Source: Micromonospora noduli
GTDB lineage: Bacteria; Actinomycetota; Actinomycetes; Mycobacteriales; Micromonosporaceae
Assembly (NCBI RefSeq): GCF_003264365.1
Contig: NZ_PYAK01000009.1
Location: 1-64,000, forward strand
Reading direction: 5' to 3'
DNA: 64,000 nt
Positions within the stretch are counted from its first letter, which is position 1, and each line of letters starts with the position of its first letter. A program made the position numbers and the translations under genes. The notes under the pieces were generated by a model. The model had not been told where the DNA came from and searched no databases. It saw only the letters and a list, made by a program, of their open reading frames with translations. This document shows, in pieces, positions 7,917 to 16,883 of the stretch.

Positions 7917-8531
7917 TCAGGCCATGTTCACGTACTGCGTGACGAAGGCGGCCACCGCGTCGGCGATGAGCTGCACGGCGATCGCGGCCAGCAGCAGGCC
8001 GGCGATCCGGGTCAGCACCTCGATCCCGCCCGGACGGAGGATCTTCACGATGCCGCCGGAGAAGCGCAGGACGATCCAGACGGCGACCATCACGGCGAGG
8101 ATCGCCACGGCGATGGCGCTGAACTCTCCCAGCCCGTCGGCCTGCTGGACGAAGAGCATGGTGGCCACGATGGCGCCCGGGCCGGCCAGCAACGGCGTGC
8201 CCAGCGGCACCAGCGCGATGTTGGAGGTGACCTGCTGGCTCGGGTCGTCGGCCTTGCCGGTCAGCAGTTCCAGGGCGACGAGCACGAGCAGGAGCCCACC
8301 GGCCGCCTGCAACGCCGGCAGGTCCACGTGCAGGTAGTCGAGCAGGGTCTGCCCCGCCACCGCGAAGATCACGATGACGCCGAGCGCCAACGCGACGGCC
8401 TGCCAGGCTGCCCGGTTACGGTCACGGGCGGGCAGCGGGCCGGTCAGCGCCAGGAAGATCGGCATCATGCCCGGCGGGTCGGTGATCACCAGCAGGGTCA
8501 CGAAAACCTCGCCGAACAGCTTCAGATCCAC
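7917..8531 (-). CDS. MarC-family integral membrane protein
   Basis: 204 residues with six predicted membrane segments and the family motifs VTLLVITDPPGMMPIFLAL and VPLGTPLLAGPGAI. Former multiple-antibiotic-resistance protein family; transport role unproven. GTG at 8531 lies 6 nt after a TAGGTT box (8538-8543), so the message is probably leaderless. The stop is 13 nt from the RecB-like start. Confidence 0.85.
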   Translation of the reverse strand: MDLKLFGEVFVTLLVITDPPGMMPIFLALTGPLPARDRNRAAWQAVALALGVIVIFAVAGQTLLDYLHVDLPALQAAGGLLLVLVALELLTGKADDPSQQVTSNIALVPLGTPLLAGPGAIVATMLFVQQADGLGEFSAIAVAILAVMVAVWIVLRFSGGIVKILRPGGIEVLTRIAGLLLAAIAVQLIADAVAAFVTQYVNMA

Positions 8532-8572
8532 GTGATCAACCTAGCCGCGCCACGATGGGCGAAATACCCGGA

Positions 8573-9445
8573 TCAGCCCGAAGCGACCTCGGTCACCCCC
8601 TCGGCGACGATCCGCTCGTACGCCTCGACGCTGGTGCTGAAAGCGCCGAGCTGGACGGTCTTGTGGGTGCCGTGAAAATCCGAGGAGCCGGTGACGAGCA
8701 GACCCAGCTCGGCGGCGAGCGCCCGCACGTGTTCCCGCTCGGCCGGGCTGTGGTCCTCGTGGTCCGTTTCGAGCCCGGCGAGCCCGGCGGCGGCCAGCTC
8801 GGCGATCAGCTCGTCGGGCACCACCCGGCCACGTCGGGTGGCGCGCGGGTGGGCGAAGACCGGCACGCCTCCGGCCTCCCGGACCAGTCGAACGGCCCGG
8901 AACACGTCGATGTCCTCCTTGGGCAGCCGGTACCGCTCGCCCAGCCAGTCCGGGCCGAACGCCTCCCGGATGCTGTCGACCAGGCCGGCGCGGATGAGTG
9001 CCTGCGCGATGTGCGGACGTCCCACGGTGCCGCCACCCGCGCCGGCCAGGATGTCCGGCCAGTTCACGTCGATGCCGTCGGCCCGCAGGAGGCCGACCAT
9101 CCGTTCGCCGCGCTCCTCCCGGGCGGCCCGGACCCGCGCCAGCTCGGCCACCAGCTCCGGGTGGTCCGGATCGAACAGGTACGCGAGCAGGTGCAGCGGC
9201 ACCGCCGGCTGCGCACCGGACCAGCGACACGACAACTCGGCGCCCCGGATCAGACGCAGACCTGGCGGCAGCGCGCCCACGGCCGGCGTCCAGCCGGCCG
9301 TGGTGTCGTGGTCGGTGATCGCCAGCACGTCCAGCCCGGCGTCGAAGGCCGCGCCGACCAGCTCGGCCGGGGTCAGCGTGCCGTCGCTGGCTGTCGAGTG
9401 GGCGTGCAGGTCGATCCGGGGGGCGGAGTCGGTACGCGAGGTCAC
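8573..9445 (-). CDS. PHP-domain phosphoesterase (TrpH/RNase AM type)
   Basis: 290 residues. The metal-binding motifs are clear: IDLHAHSTASDGT (motif I), LAITDHDTTAGW (motif II), a FAHP motif and a C-terminal SSDFHGTHK. The family includes YciV/RNase AM, which hydrolyses 3',5'-bisphosphates and short 5' RNA ends. GTG at 9445 lies 6 nt after TAACGT (9452-9457), a leaderless arrangement. The gene stands alone between MarC and the SigE unit. Confidence 0.85.
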   Translation of the reverse strand: MTSRTDSAPRIDLHAHSTASDGTLTPAELVGAAFDAGLDVLAITDHDTTAGWTPAVGALPPGLRLIRGAELSCRWSGAQPAVPLHLLAYLFDPDHPELVAELARVRAAREERGERMVGLLRADGIDVNWPDILAGAGGGTVGRPHIAQALIRAGLVDSIREAFGPDWLGERYRLPKEDIDVFRAVRLVREAGGVPVFAHPRATRRGRVVPDELIAELAAAGLAGLETDHEDHSPAEREHVRALAAELGLLVTGSSDFHGTHKTVQLGAFSTSVEAYERIVAEGVTEVASG

Positions 9446-9498
9446 CGCCCGACGTTACCGAGGAAACAGCGAGCCCGGCTCACATGGGCCACCCGGGG

Positions 9499-10761
9499 TC
9501 AGAAGCCCTGCACCAGGATCGGCCGCTCTCCGGGCGGCACGCCGGGCACCGCAGCGGGGCTGGCGGGCTTTCCCGCCCGCACCTGGCCGACGTCGACCCG
9601 GACCAGCTCGCCGGTGCCGTCGAGGTAGGAGGCCTGGGTCCCGTCGCTCCACACGACCGCCCCGGTCATCGGCGGCCCGGCCGCAACGGCGGTCGCCGCC
9701 GGCCCGAGCCGCTGCAGGTCGACCAGCAGGGACCGACCGGCGGTGCCGCTCCCACCGTTGACCAGCAGCCAACGGCCGTCCGGCGAGACCCCGCCGACGC
9801 CGTCCCGGCTCAGGTCTGGACCGCAGCCGGTGCGTACCGGGTCCAGGCGACGTGTCGGGGCGAGGATGGCGAGGCAGGTCCGGCCCGGATCGGTCGTGGT
9901 GACCTGCCCGACGAGCCGCCCGTCGGGCAGCCGCCCGTACACGTTGAGGCTCTTCTGGTCGATGGCCTCGGGCAATGGCCCCGCACCGGGCCGCCAGAGG
10001 GTGTGACCGGCGCTGGCCGGGTCGAGCCGGACCAGCACGCTGTCAGCGACGAACCGGACGGGCTCCGCCGCCGCCGGCACCGGGGTGCGCACCGCCCCGA
10101 TGAGTTGGGTACCGACCACGCCCGCCACCAGCAGATCGTCCCCGTCGCGCCAGGCGACCTGGAGGCTGTCCGGGGCCAGGACGATCGCGCCGGCACCGGC
10201 CAGCAGCACCTGCACCAGGCCGTCGTCCTGCACCACCCACAGGGAGCGTCCTGCGGTGCTCGGCGCGCCGACCACCAGCCAACCGCCGCCGCTGGGCAGC
10301 GGCTGGACGTGTTCGGCCGGCCCCACGTCGGGCAGCACCAGCCGCCGTCCGTCGGCGTTGACAAGCGTCTCACTGAAGACGAGGGAGGCCGACGTCTTGG
10401 GCGAGGGGGCCGAGCCGGGAACGCTGGCCGTCGGGAGCGGCCGGTTGGTCGGGCCCGGGTCGCCGATCACGACGATGGGTGAGCCGTCCCGCCTGGTCTC
10501 GGCACCGAGCTGGGCCATGCCGGCGCTGAGCAGCACTGTGGTGACCGCCGCGAGGGCGAGGCCGGCGGCGTTGCGTCGACGCCGGATCCGATTCGCGCGG
10601 CGGATGGCCTGACCGGCCGGATCGACGCTCAGTGGGCGGGCAACGGCGACCTGGTGCGAGAGTGTCTCCCGCACCGCACCTTCCAGCTCGTCAGGCCGCA
10701 CCTGGTATGAACGCTGCGGGCCGTCCGTCAGGTTGTCGCGCCCGCCCGGGAACTGACTCAC
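9499..10761 (-). CDS. Membrane-anchored beta-rich partner protein of the SigE-type sigma factor
   Basis: 420 residues. Basic cytoplasmic N-terminus (IRRANRIRRRRNAAG), one membrane segment at about 65-83, a Pro/Thr linker, then a long extracytoplasmic region with recurring GGWLVVG, GRWLLVNGG and DGRLVG blocks that look like propeller blades. ATGA overlap (10758-10761) with the upstream sigma gene shows translational coupling, so it probably acts as the anti-sigma or sensor partner. No zinc-finger anti-sigma motif is seen. Confidence 0.6.
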   Translation of the reverse strand: MSQFPGGRDNLTDGPQRSYQVRPDELEGAVRETLSHQVAVARPLSVDPAGQAIRRANRIRRRRNAAGLALAAVTTVLLSAGMAQLGAETRRDGSPIVVIGDPGPTNRPLPTASVPGSAPSPKTSASLVFSETLVNADGRRLVLPDVGPAEHVQPLPSGGGWLVVGAPSTAGRSLWVVQDDGLVQVLLAGAGAIVLAPDSLQVAWRDGDDLLVAGVVGTQLIGAVRTPVPAAAEPVRFVADSVLVRLDPASAGHTLWRPGAGPLPEAIDQKSLNVYGRLPDGRLVGQVTTTDPGRTCLAILAPTRRLDPVRTGCGPDLSRDGVGGVSPDGRWLLVNGGSGTAGRSLLVDLQRLGPAATAVAAGPPMTGAVVWSDGTQASYLDGTGELVRVDVGQVRAGKPASPAAVPGVPPGERPILVQGF

Positions 10762-11540
10762 TGCTGTTCCCCGGAGCCCGTGCCGACGGGCACGGCCGCC
10801 GGGGCGGTGGGTAGTACGACCTGCTGGCTGATCGCACGCGGCACGGCGGCGCGGGGAGCGGCCGGTCGGGGCACGGGTCGGCCAGCCGCCCGTTCGGGAC
10901 GGGGTGTGGCAGCGGCACCGGTGGCCGGGACTCGCCCGGTCCGGGAACCCGAGCCCGTCGTCCGGCGGGCGGCACCGGTCGCGGCCCCTGCACCGGCGGG
11001 AGCGACCGACCGGCCGGCGATGCCGGCGGCGGCTGCGAGCTCCGGTGCGTCCGCGCCCAGTCGCCGACGGAGCGTGGCGAGCGCCCGGGACGCCTGGCTC
11101 TTCACCGTGCCCGGTGAGATGTCCAGCATCGCGGCGGTCTGCGCCTCCGACATGTCCTCGTAGTAGCGCAGCACCAGCACTGCCCGCTGCCGGTTGGGCA
11201 ACTCCCGGAGGTGCCGCCAGAGCAGGTCACGGTCAAGTTGCTGCTCGATCTCGTCGACGCCGGCCCGTTCGGGCAGGACCTCGGTCGGGCGTTCGCCGTG
11301 CCAGCGCCGCCGCCACCAACTGGTCGACGTGTTGACCATCACACGCCGGGCGTACGGCTCGACCGCCTCGATGCCGCCGAGCCGCTTCCACGCGAGGTAG
11401 GTCTTGGTCAGCGCCGTCTGGAGCAGATCCTCGGCCGTGGCCCAGTCGCCGGTGAGCAGATAAGCGGTGCGTAGGAGCGCGGCGGAGCGGGCCGCGACGA
11501 ACTCGCGGAACTGCTCCTCCAACGAGTCCTTGCTCGCCAC
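10758..11540 (-). CDS. SigE-family RNA polymerase sigma-70 factor (ECF)
   Basis: Region 2 is visible in LRTAYLLTGDWATAEDLLQ, and region 4 in LPNRQRAVLVLRYYEDMSE with recognition helix PGTVKSQASRALATLR. After about residue 180 comes a Pro/Ala/Thr-rich tail of some 80 residues that is not part of the sigma fold. GTG at 11540 is preferred over 11555 because GGAGG lies 6 nt upstream. It heads a two-gene unit with the membrane protein at 9499; such pairs usually respond to envelope stress, but the signal is unknown. Confidence 0.85.
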   Translation of the reverse strand: MASKDSLEEQFREFVAARSAALLRTAYLLTGDWATAEDLLQTALTKTYLAWKRLGGIEAVEPYARRVMVNTSTSWWRRRWHGERPTEVLPERAGVDEIEQQLDRDLLWRHLRELPNRQRAVLVLRYYEDMSEAQTAAMLDISPGTVKSQASRALATLRRRLGADAPELAAAAGIAGRSVAPAGAGAATGAARRTTGSGSRTGRVPATGAAATPRPERAAGRPVPRPAAPRAAVPRAISQQVVLPTAPAAVPVGTGSGEQQ

Positions 11541-11643
11541 CGCCCACCTCCACACCCCTGCCGTCCTGGCAGAGTGCCACGTCAGGGGCGCTCTGGTCCA
11601 TGACGAAAGGTGCGCACTTGCTCCGATGTTCGGTCGAAAACCT

Positions 11644-12519
11644 TCACGCCCCGTCGTCGGCCTTGGCCTCGTCGGCCTCCTTGCCGAGCCGCGCCTCGAC
11701 GGCCTGAGGCTCGTACATCTCCTCGACGACGCGCAGGTAGAGCTCGTTCGGGTTGGGCAGATTCTTGATCTCGCGGAGCGCCTGCTCCTGGCCGGCGGAC
11801 TCCAGCACGAAGGTGCCGTAGTTGAGCGCCCGGCCGGTCGGAGTCTGCTCGTACTTCATGTCGGTGACCCGGACCAGCGGCATCATCGCCACCTTGCGGG
11901 TGACGATGCCGTTGACCACCATGACCCGCTTGTTCGTCAGGATGAACCGGTCATACCACCAGTCGGCGACCTTCCACGCCACCCAGCCCATGACCGCGAA
12001 CCACAGCAGCACGGCGATGGTGGTCAACGCGCCGACGTCCTGGCCGGCGAGGAAGCCGGAGAGGTAGCCGAGCACGAAGGTCGCCGCGACGCCGATCAAC
12101 AGCGGGTTGGTGAGGTGGATCCAGTGTCGCTTCCACTCGCCCCGGTAGCGCTCGGTGGGGAAGAGGTAGCGAGCCACCAGCGAACTGGGCTCGTCTTCCA
12201 GGGGCAGCACCCGCCGAGGGGTCGAGCCGGTCGCGTCGGCGCGCAACCCGGCCAGCTCGTCCTCGGAGATCTGCGGTGGCTGGTAGCTGGCCTCCGGATC
12301 ACGGATCCACCCCCGACCGGAACGACCCTGACCGGCATAGCCGGGCCCGTCGCCGTAGCCGACGTCGTCCGAAAGGGACGGACCGTCGGACAGGCCGGGA
12401 CCGGCCCCGTAGCCCGGGCCGTCATCAGGCCCGATCCGCGGGATCGGCTCGGTGTCTCGCTCGCGACGTTCCCGGTCGGGGTCGTCCGGGTCGAAGGGTG
12501 GACCGGAGGGGCTGCCCAT
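11644..12519 (-). CDS. PH-domain membrane protein (bPH2/YdbT-like)
   Basis: 291 residues: about 100 acidic, Gly/Pro-rich residues, two membrane helices (NPLLIGVAATFVLGYLSGFL and TIAVLLWFAVMGWVAWKVAD), then a bacterial PH domain beginning YDRFILTNKRVMVVNGIVTRK with conserved MMPLVRVTDMKYEQTPTGR. The domain class binds unknown ligands at the membrane. It starts 6 nt after the small membrane gene at 12526 and has no ribosome site of its own, so the two are probably coupled. Confidence 0.8.
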   Translation of the reverse strand: MGSPSGPPFDPDDPDRERRERDTEPIPRIGPDDGPGYGAGPGLSDGPSLSDDVGYGDGPGYAGQGRSGRGWIRDPEASYQPPQISEDELAGLRADATGSTPRRVLPLEDEPSSLVARYLFPTERYRGEWKRHWIHLTNPLLIGVAATFVLGYLSGFLAGQDVGALTTIAVLLWFAVMGWVAWKVADWWYDRFILTNKRVMVVNGIVTRKVAMMPLVRVTDMKYEQTPTGRALNYGTFVLESAGQEQALREIKNLPNPNELYLRVVEEMYEPQAVEARLGKEADEAKADDGA

Positions 12520-12525
12520 CGGCGG

Positions 12526-12684
12526 CTAGGCGACGAGGCTGGTGAAGAAGTCGCCAAACCCCTGGGCGATATCCATGATCCCGCCGCCGAGCGACTTGAA
12601 CACGTCCGCCGCAGAGTTTGGCCGGTAGGCGACGAAGAAGATCAAGAATGCGATTCCGGCCCAGGTGAGGACCTTCTTGACCAT
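12526..12684 (-). CDS. Small conserved membrane protein of 52 residues
   Basis: MVKKVLTWAGIAFLIFFVAY gives a basic start and one membrane helix; the rest (SAADVFKSLGGG, IAQGFGDFFTSL) is amphipathic. AGAGGA lies about 10 nt before the ATG. From memory, similar short proteins are widespread next to PH-domain genes in actinobacteria. Function unknown; the pairing suggests an envelope role. Confidence 0.65.
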   Translation of the reverse strand: MVKKVLTWAGIAFLIFFVAYRPNSAADVFKSLGGGIMDIAQGFGDFFTSLVA

Positions 12685-12800
12685 GGCGGGCCATCCTCTC
12701 GCGCGGCGCCGGGTCCCATTACCGCAGCGGCACCCAGAGTATCAGTGTGGTGTCGTACAGTGAATATCTGCGTCCGTTCTCCGTCAATCCGGAAGAGTTG

Positions 12801-13490
12801 TCAAGCTCTACCAGGTAGATACGGGGACGGTGCGCCGTACACGAGTTCGGGCGGAGTCCACTCGGTCAGGTCGTGTAGCACGACGTCTTCCGCGAGCAGG
12901 TGACCCGCACTCGCCGGCCAGGCTATCGCATGGAGCCACATTCCCCGAGCCTCGCCGGCGTACGCGCTTCGATCCTTTGGTGAATTCACCAACCACAGTG
13001 GAGTAGGGTGCCCGCCGACCTTGATCTTCGCCTGTCCGACGTGGTCAGGGTGACCGGACCCCGGGTCGGTCAACGCGTCCACCAACTCCGGTCCCGGATC
13101 CGGGCCGGTCAGACCGGCGAGCCGGGTGCCCAGGCCGACACCGGGTTCCTCGGCCACGAAGACCAGATCGGCCGGACCACCACCGAGCGGTGCCGGGCCC
13201 GCGCAGGCCACCACTGTCGCCCGCACGCCCGTCCGGTCGTCCCCGGCGTACGCCACGCCGGTGAGTGTCCAACCGGGCGGCAGCGGCCACGGGCACCACA
13301 ACGGCGTCACCGGCGGATCGCCGGTCGCGGTGATCCGTTCCACCACGCTCGCCACGATGTCCGCTCCGATGTGCTCGGGCACGTGCAACGGCGGCACCGG
13401 GCCGCAGCGCACACACCTCGAGTCGGTGTTCATCAGATCCGGCGCCCTTACCGGGCCCCCGCATCTCGGACAACTCACCGCGACACTCAC
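12801..13490 (-). CDS. DUF6758-family zinc-knuckle protein
   Basis: 229 residues. An N-terminal zinc ribbon (CPRCGG and CVRCGP) precedes VPEHIGADIVASVVERI and long conserved blocks such as WCPWPLPPGWTLTGVAY, GLGTRLAGL and EARGMWLHAIAWP. The GTG at 13490 with GGTGGGG upstream places the zinc ribbon at the N-terminus, as in homologues recalled from Micromonospora; longer in-frame extension is not credible. Function unknown. Confidence 0.7.
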   Translation of the reverse strand: MSVAVSCPRCGGPVRAPDLMNTDSRCVRCGPVPPLHVPEHIGADIVASVVERITATGDPPVTPLWCPWPLPPGWTLTGVAYAGDDRTGVRATVVACAGPAPLGGGPADLVFVAEEPGVGLGTRLAGLTGPDPGPELVDALTDPGSGHPDHVGQAKIKVGGHPTPLWLVNSPKDRSAYAGEARGMWLHAIAWPASAGHLLAEDVVLHDLTEWTPPELVYGAPSPYLPGRA

Positions 13491-13557
13491 ATCCCCACCG
13501 TCTCCCCGGACCGCCGGCACGTCAAGCCGGAACGTCCGATTCGGCACCGTACGGGGG

Positions 13558-14187
13558 TCAGTCCGGTGGCGAACCGGCGTGCGCACGGATCCAGGCGTGC
13601 ATGGCGATTCCGCTGGCCACGCCCGCGTTGATCGACCTCGTCGAGCCGTACTGGGCGATGGAGTAGAGCTGATCGCAGGCGGCACGGGCCGGCGCGGAGA
13701 GGCCGGGCCCCTCCTGACCGAACAGCAGCACGCAGTCCCGCGGCAGGGTGCCGGTCTCCAGCGGACGCGACCCGGGCAGGTTGTCGATGCCGAACACCGG
13801 CAGCTGCCGCTCGGCCGCCCAGGCGACGAACTCCTCGATCGTCTCGTGGTGTCGTACGTGCTGGTACCGATCCGTCACCATCGCGCCGCGCCGGTTCCAC
13901 CGTCGCCGTCCGACGATGTGCACCTCGGCGGCGTTGAACGCGTTGGCGTTGCGCACCACAGTGCCGATGTTGAAGTCGTGCTGCCAGTTCTCGATCGCGA
14001 CGTGGAAGCCGTGCCGGTGCCGGTCCAGGTCGGCGACGATCGCCTCGTGCCGCCAGTAGCGGTAGCGGTCGACGACGTTGCGCCGGTCCCCCTCCGCCAG
14101 CAGTTGCCTGTCGTAACGGGGGTCGTCCGGTGGGTCCCCCGGCCAGGGGCCCACGCCCACCTCAAGCTGGTCGTCGGTCACGGTCAT
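13558..14187 (-). CDS. TrmH/SpoU-family RNA 2'-O-methyltransferase
   Basis: 209 residues with all three SPOUT trefoil motifs: NIGTVVRNANAF (motif 1), LLFGQEGPGLS (motif 2) and SIAQYGSTRSINAGVA (motif 3, AdoMet knot). Acts on tRNA or rRNA ribose 2'-OH using AdoMet; target unknown. The N-terminus lacks the L30e-like substrate domain of rRNA enzymes, which leans toward a tRNA substrate. Confidence 0.85.
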   Translation of the reverse strand: MTVTDDQLEVGVGPWPGDPPDDPRYDRQLLAEGDRRNVVDRYRYWRHEAIVADLDRHRHGFHVAIENWQHDFNIGTVVRNANAFNAAEVHIVGRRRWNRRGAMVTDRYQHVRHHETIEEFVAWAAERQLPVFGIDNLPGSRPLETGTLPRDCVLLFGQEGPGLSAPARAACDQLYSIAQYGSTRSINAGVASGIAMHAWIRAHAGSPPD

Positions 14188-14232
14188 CAGAGGGTACGGA
14201 CCGCGTCGGCGTCGGCCGCGACGACCTGCCGG

Positions 14233-14748
14233 TCAGCCCAGGTCGAGGGCGGCACCGAGCCGGTCCAGGAAGCGCCGGTCCGCCGGGCTGGCCGGTGGGT
14301 CCGCCCGGCGTGCGCCGGCGCCGGGCACCGCGCGACAGACCCGGGCCGCGACCGACTGCACCCACTGCCGGTACGCGGCCGAGTCGGCGGGGTCGGCCCG
14401 CCGCCGGAGGACCCGGCTCGCCGCCCGACAGGCGGCCAGCAGGTCCACCAGGTCGGTGAGCCGCTCAGCGGGTTGCGAGGTGCCGTCGTGGCGGGCGTAG
14501 ATCGTGGCGACCACCGCGCGGACCAGGTCGCTGTCGGAGGCCCGGCCCGCGGCCACGGCATCCAGGCCGGCCAGGCCGGCCATCACGCCACGCTCCGTCC
14601 GGCCAGGACCGGGAGCCGCGGCGGCAACGAGAACCCGACCGGGCAGGCCGGTGAGCAGATCCCACTCGGCGGCGGAGTAGACAGCGGTGGTCAACGGTGC
14701 GGCTCGGCGGCCGGCAGAGGACGGCTCTCCCGCTACGGAGTGGCTCAT
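14233..14748 (-). CDS. Conserved hypothetical protein
   Basis: 171 residues, Ala/Arg-rich and predicted helical, with VYSAAEWDLLTGLPGRVLVAA, GLAGLDAVAAGRASDSDLVR and YRQWVQSVAARVC as its most conserved-looking blocks. No cysteine motif, no membrane segment. ATG at 14748 has GGAGG 6 nt upstream. It lies downstream of maoC across a hairpin. Function unknown. Confidence 0.6.
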   Translation of the reverse strand: MSHSVAGEPSSAGRRAAPLTTAVYSAAEWDLLTGLPGRVLVAAAAPGPGRTERGVMAGLAGLDAVAAGRASDSDLVRAVVATIYARHDGTSQPAERLTDLVDLLAACRAASRVLRRRADPADSAAYRQWVQSVAARVCRAVPGAGARRADPPASPADRRFLDRLGAALDLG

Positions 14749-14788
14749 CGGAACCTCCGGCGTCAGCATATGCCCCGCGACGGGCACA

Positions 14789-14828
14789 GGGCCCCTTCCC
14801 CAGCAGACCCGCGGTGGGGAAGGAGCCC
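14789..14828 (-). terminator. Hairpin after the maoC gene
   Basis: Inverted repeat of 13 bp with one mismatch (14789-14801 against 14816-14828) between the maoC stop and the next start. Confidence 0.6.
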
Positions 14829-14861
14829 GGTGTTCGTCGACGGTCGAGCCCGCCGCGACTG

Positions 14862-15377
14862 TCAGCGCGGCTCGGGGAAGCTGGGCCGCTCCGGATCCAC
14901 TCCGTCGGGCACCGCAGCGGCCGCGTACTCCCGCTTGGGGACCATGACCTTGCGCCGGAAGACGCAGACCATCGTGCCGTCCTGGTTGTAGCCGCGGGTC
15001 TCCACCGACACCACGCCCCGGTCGGGTTTCGAGCCGGACTCGCGCTTGTCCAGCACCGTGGTCTCGCCGTAGATGGTGTCGCCGTGGAAGGTCGGCGCGA
15101 CGTGCCGCAGCGACTCGACTTCCAGGTTGGCGATCGCCTTGCCACTCACATCGGGCACGGACATGCCGAGCAGCAGCGAGTAGATGTAGTTGCCGACCAC
15201 GACGTTGCGCTTGAACTGGCTCGCCGTCGCGGCGTAGTGCGCGTCCATGTGCAGCGGGTGGTGGTTCATGGTGAGCAGGCAGAAGAGGTGGTCGTCGTAC
15301 TCGGTGACGGTCTTGCCCGGCCAGTGCCGGTAGACCGCGCCGACCTCGAACTCCTCGTAGTAGCGACCGAACTGCAT
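14862..15377 (-). CDS. MaoC-like hot-dog acyl-CoA dehydratase/hydratase
   Basis: 171 residues with the hydratase motif LLTMNHHPLHMDAHYA (the NxxPxHxD-type catalytic Asp and His) and a second half VAPTFHGDTIYGETTVLDKR. Adds water to enoyl-CoA esters. ATG at 15377 has GAAGGGACC upstream. With the acyl-CoA dehydrogenase (19810) and CoA-ester lyase (23406) it could serve as mesaconyl-CoA hydratase; that assignment is inference. A GCCTTACC/GGTTAAGGC inverted repeat (15420-15439) lies just upstream. Confidence 0.8.
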   Translation of the reverse strand: MQFGRYYEEFEVGAVYRHWPGKTVTEYDDHLFCLLTMNHHPLHMDAHYAATASQFKRNVVVGNYIYSLLLGMSVPDVSGKAIANLEVESLRHVAPTFHGDTIYGETTVLDKRESGSKPDRGVVSVETRGYNQDGTMVCVFRRKVMVPKREYAAAAVPDGVDPERPSFPEPR

Positions 15378-15925
15378 GCTGGTCCCTTCGACGGGCGGCG
15401 ATGGAGTTCGGCACAGCATGCCTTACCGATGGTTAAGGCAACCGGCGGGGCGCGACGGCGGCGGAAATGTCACACCGGTCACTCGCCTGGGGGGAGACGC
15501 AATGAGCGGCGGGGCCCTCCCCGGCACCCGCCGCCCACGCTCTGATGTGAGGAATTCTGCCCTACGCCTGCGTAGGTTCAACAGAGATCGCGGTCACATT
15601 TATCTTTTTGTAACACTACTGAGCGTGACGAACCGGAGGTTGATCAGCGATCTCCGCAGGCCGGATACCTCCTTGTCAAGGCCCAAGTTACCGATTCGTA
15701 GTGCTCAATCGCGTGGATCTCCCTGGAAACGCTCCCATTACGGCAGGTCACGCAAGTGCGTCATGCACTTGCGTTCCGCAGGTCGGGTGTGAACAGATGC
15801 CCATCGATGACCCGCAGCACCCCCCGGCAGCCCCGGGCACGTTTCGCACCCCACCGCCCGGGAATTCGATACGGTCAGCCCTGGTTCTACGGGACGTAGA
15901 TAAACCGCGGTGATCGGAGAGTGCA
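15378..15925. other. Long intergenic region with two operator-like inverted repeats
   Basis: About 550 nt between divergent maoC and trxA with no convincing gene; the open frames have poor start sites and composition. It holds GCCTTACC-gat-GGTTAAGGC (15420-15439) near maoC and a perfect 9-bp inverted repeat CGCAAGTGC-gtcat-GCACTTGCG (15751-15773). An AT-rich patch (15598-15620) may contain promoter elements. Confidence 0.5.
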
Positions 15926-16288
15926 ATGGCAACCGTTGAGCTGACCTCGGCGAACTTCGACGAGGTGACCGGCAACGACGGCATCGTCCTGGTCGACTTC
16001 TGGGCCGACTGGTGTGGTCCGTGCAAGCGGTTCGCCCCGGTCTACGAGCGCTCCTCGGAGAAGCACCAGAACATCGTCTTCGGCAAGGTCGACACGGAAG
16101 CTCAGCAGGAGCTGGGCGCGAAGTTCGACATTCGCTCGATCCCGACGATCATGGCGATCCGTGACGGCGTCATCGTCTTCGCCCAGCCGGGTGCCCTTCC
16201 CGAGTCCGCGCTGGAGAACCTGATCGAGCAGGTCGAGGCGCTGGACATGGACGACGTCCGCAAGCAGCTGGCCGAGCACAAGCACTGA
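15926..16288 (+). CDS. trxA: Thioredoxin
   Basis: 120 residues with the full fold: VLVDFWADWCGPCKRFAP carries the redox pair WCGPC, and the cis-Pro is in IRSIPTIMAIRDG. No signal peptide, so it acts in the cytosol. GGAGAG lies 4 nt before the ATG. Slightly long because of a helical C-terminus DMDDVRKQLAEHKH. No thioredoxin reductase is adjacent. A strong hairpin follows. Confidence 0.92.
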   Translation: MATVELTSANFDEVTGNDGIVLVDFWADWCGPCKRFAPVYERSSEKHQNIVFGKVDTEAQQELGAKFDIRSIPTIMAIRDGVIVFAQPGALPESALENLIEQVEALDMDDVRKQLAEHKH

Positions 16289-16310
16289 GTCGTCCCCACG
16301 ACGACACGCG

Positions 16311-16337
16311 AGGCCGGGCCCGATGCGGGCCCGGCCT
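16311..16337 (+). terminator. Terminator-like hairpin after trxA
   Basis: Perfect 12-bp inverted repeat AGGCCGGGCCCG/CGGGCCCGGCCT with a 3-nt loop, 22 nt after the stop. Confidence 0.7.
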
Positions 16338-16442
16338 TCGTCGTACCCCCACCAACTCCCGCATGATCACCTGCCTGGTCAGGCCGAACTGGCCGTCGGA
16401 GGGACCCGACGCCATCGGTACATCCCGTATCGTCACGACCCG

Positions 16443-16883
16443 ATGGAGAACCTGACCACCCGCGGACGCGCGACCCGGCTGGGCGCGACCGCACTGGGCC
16501 TCGTCCTGCTCGTCGTCGGCACCTTCTGGGGCAGCGACGACGACTTCCCGTTCGGCCCGTTCCGGATGTACTCCACCTCCAACCCGCCGAACGCACCCGC
16601 ACCCGACACCCGTGTCGAGGGGGTGAACAGCTCCGGGGCGGTGGTCGACCTCGACCAGAACGCGACAGGCATCCGCCGCGCCGAGATCGAAGGTCAGCAG
16701 GCCCGATACGCCGCCGACCCGACGCTGCTCACCGAGGTCGCCGACGCGTACGCCGAACGCCACCCGGACGCCCCCGCGCTGGTCGAGGTCCGCATCGTCA
16801 TCCGTTGGCACGGCATCCGCGCCGGCCGACCGACCGGTCAACACACCGATCAGACCGTCGTCCGCTGGCAGGCCACCCGATGA
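16443..16883 (+). CDS. Membrane-anchored hypothetical protein coupled to the HTTM-like gene
   Basis: 146 residues: one membrane segment LGATALGLVLLVVGTFWG near the N-terminus and a soluble outer part with FPFGPFRMYSTSNPPNA and two acidic Asp-rich stretches. TATCGT (16428-16433) lies 9 nt before the ATG, so the operon is probably leaderless. It overlaps the next gene by ATGA (16880-16883). No family recognised; likely works with the multi-pass protein. Confidence 0.6.
   Translation: MENLTTRGRATRLGATALGLVLLVVGTFWGSDDDFPFGPFRMYSTSNPPNAPAPDTRVEGVNSSGAVVDLDQNATGIRRAEIEGQQARYAADPTLLTEVADAYAERHPDAPALVEVRIVIRWHGIRAGRPTGQHTDQTVVRWQATR

Noticed and set aside
15376..15792. Plus-strand open frame between maoC and trxA
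   Set aside because: No ribosome site, unlikely composition and it starts inside the maoC gene region.
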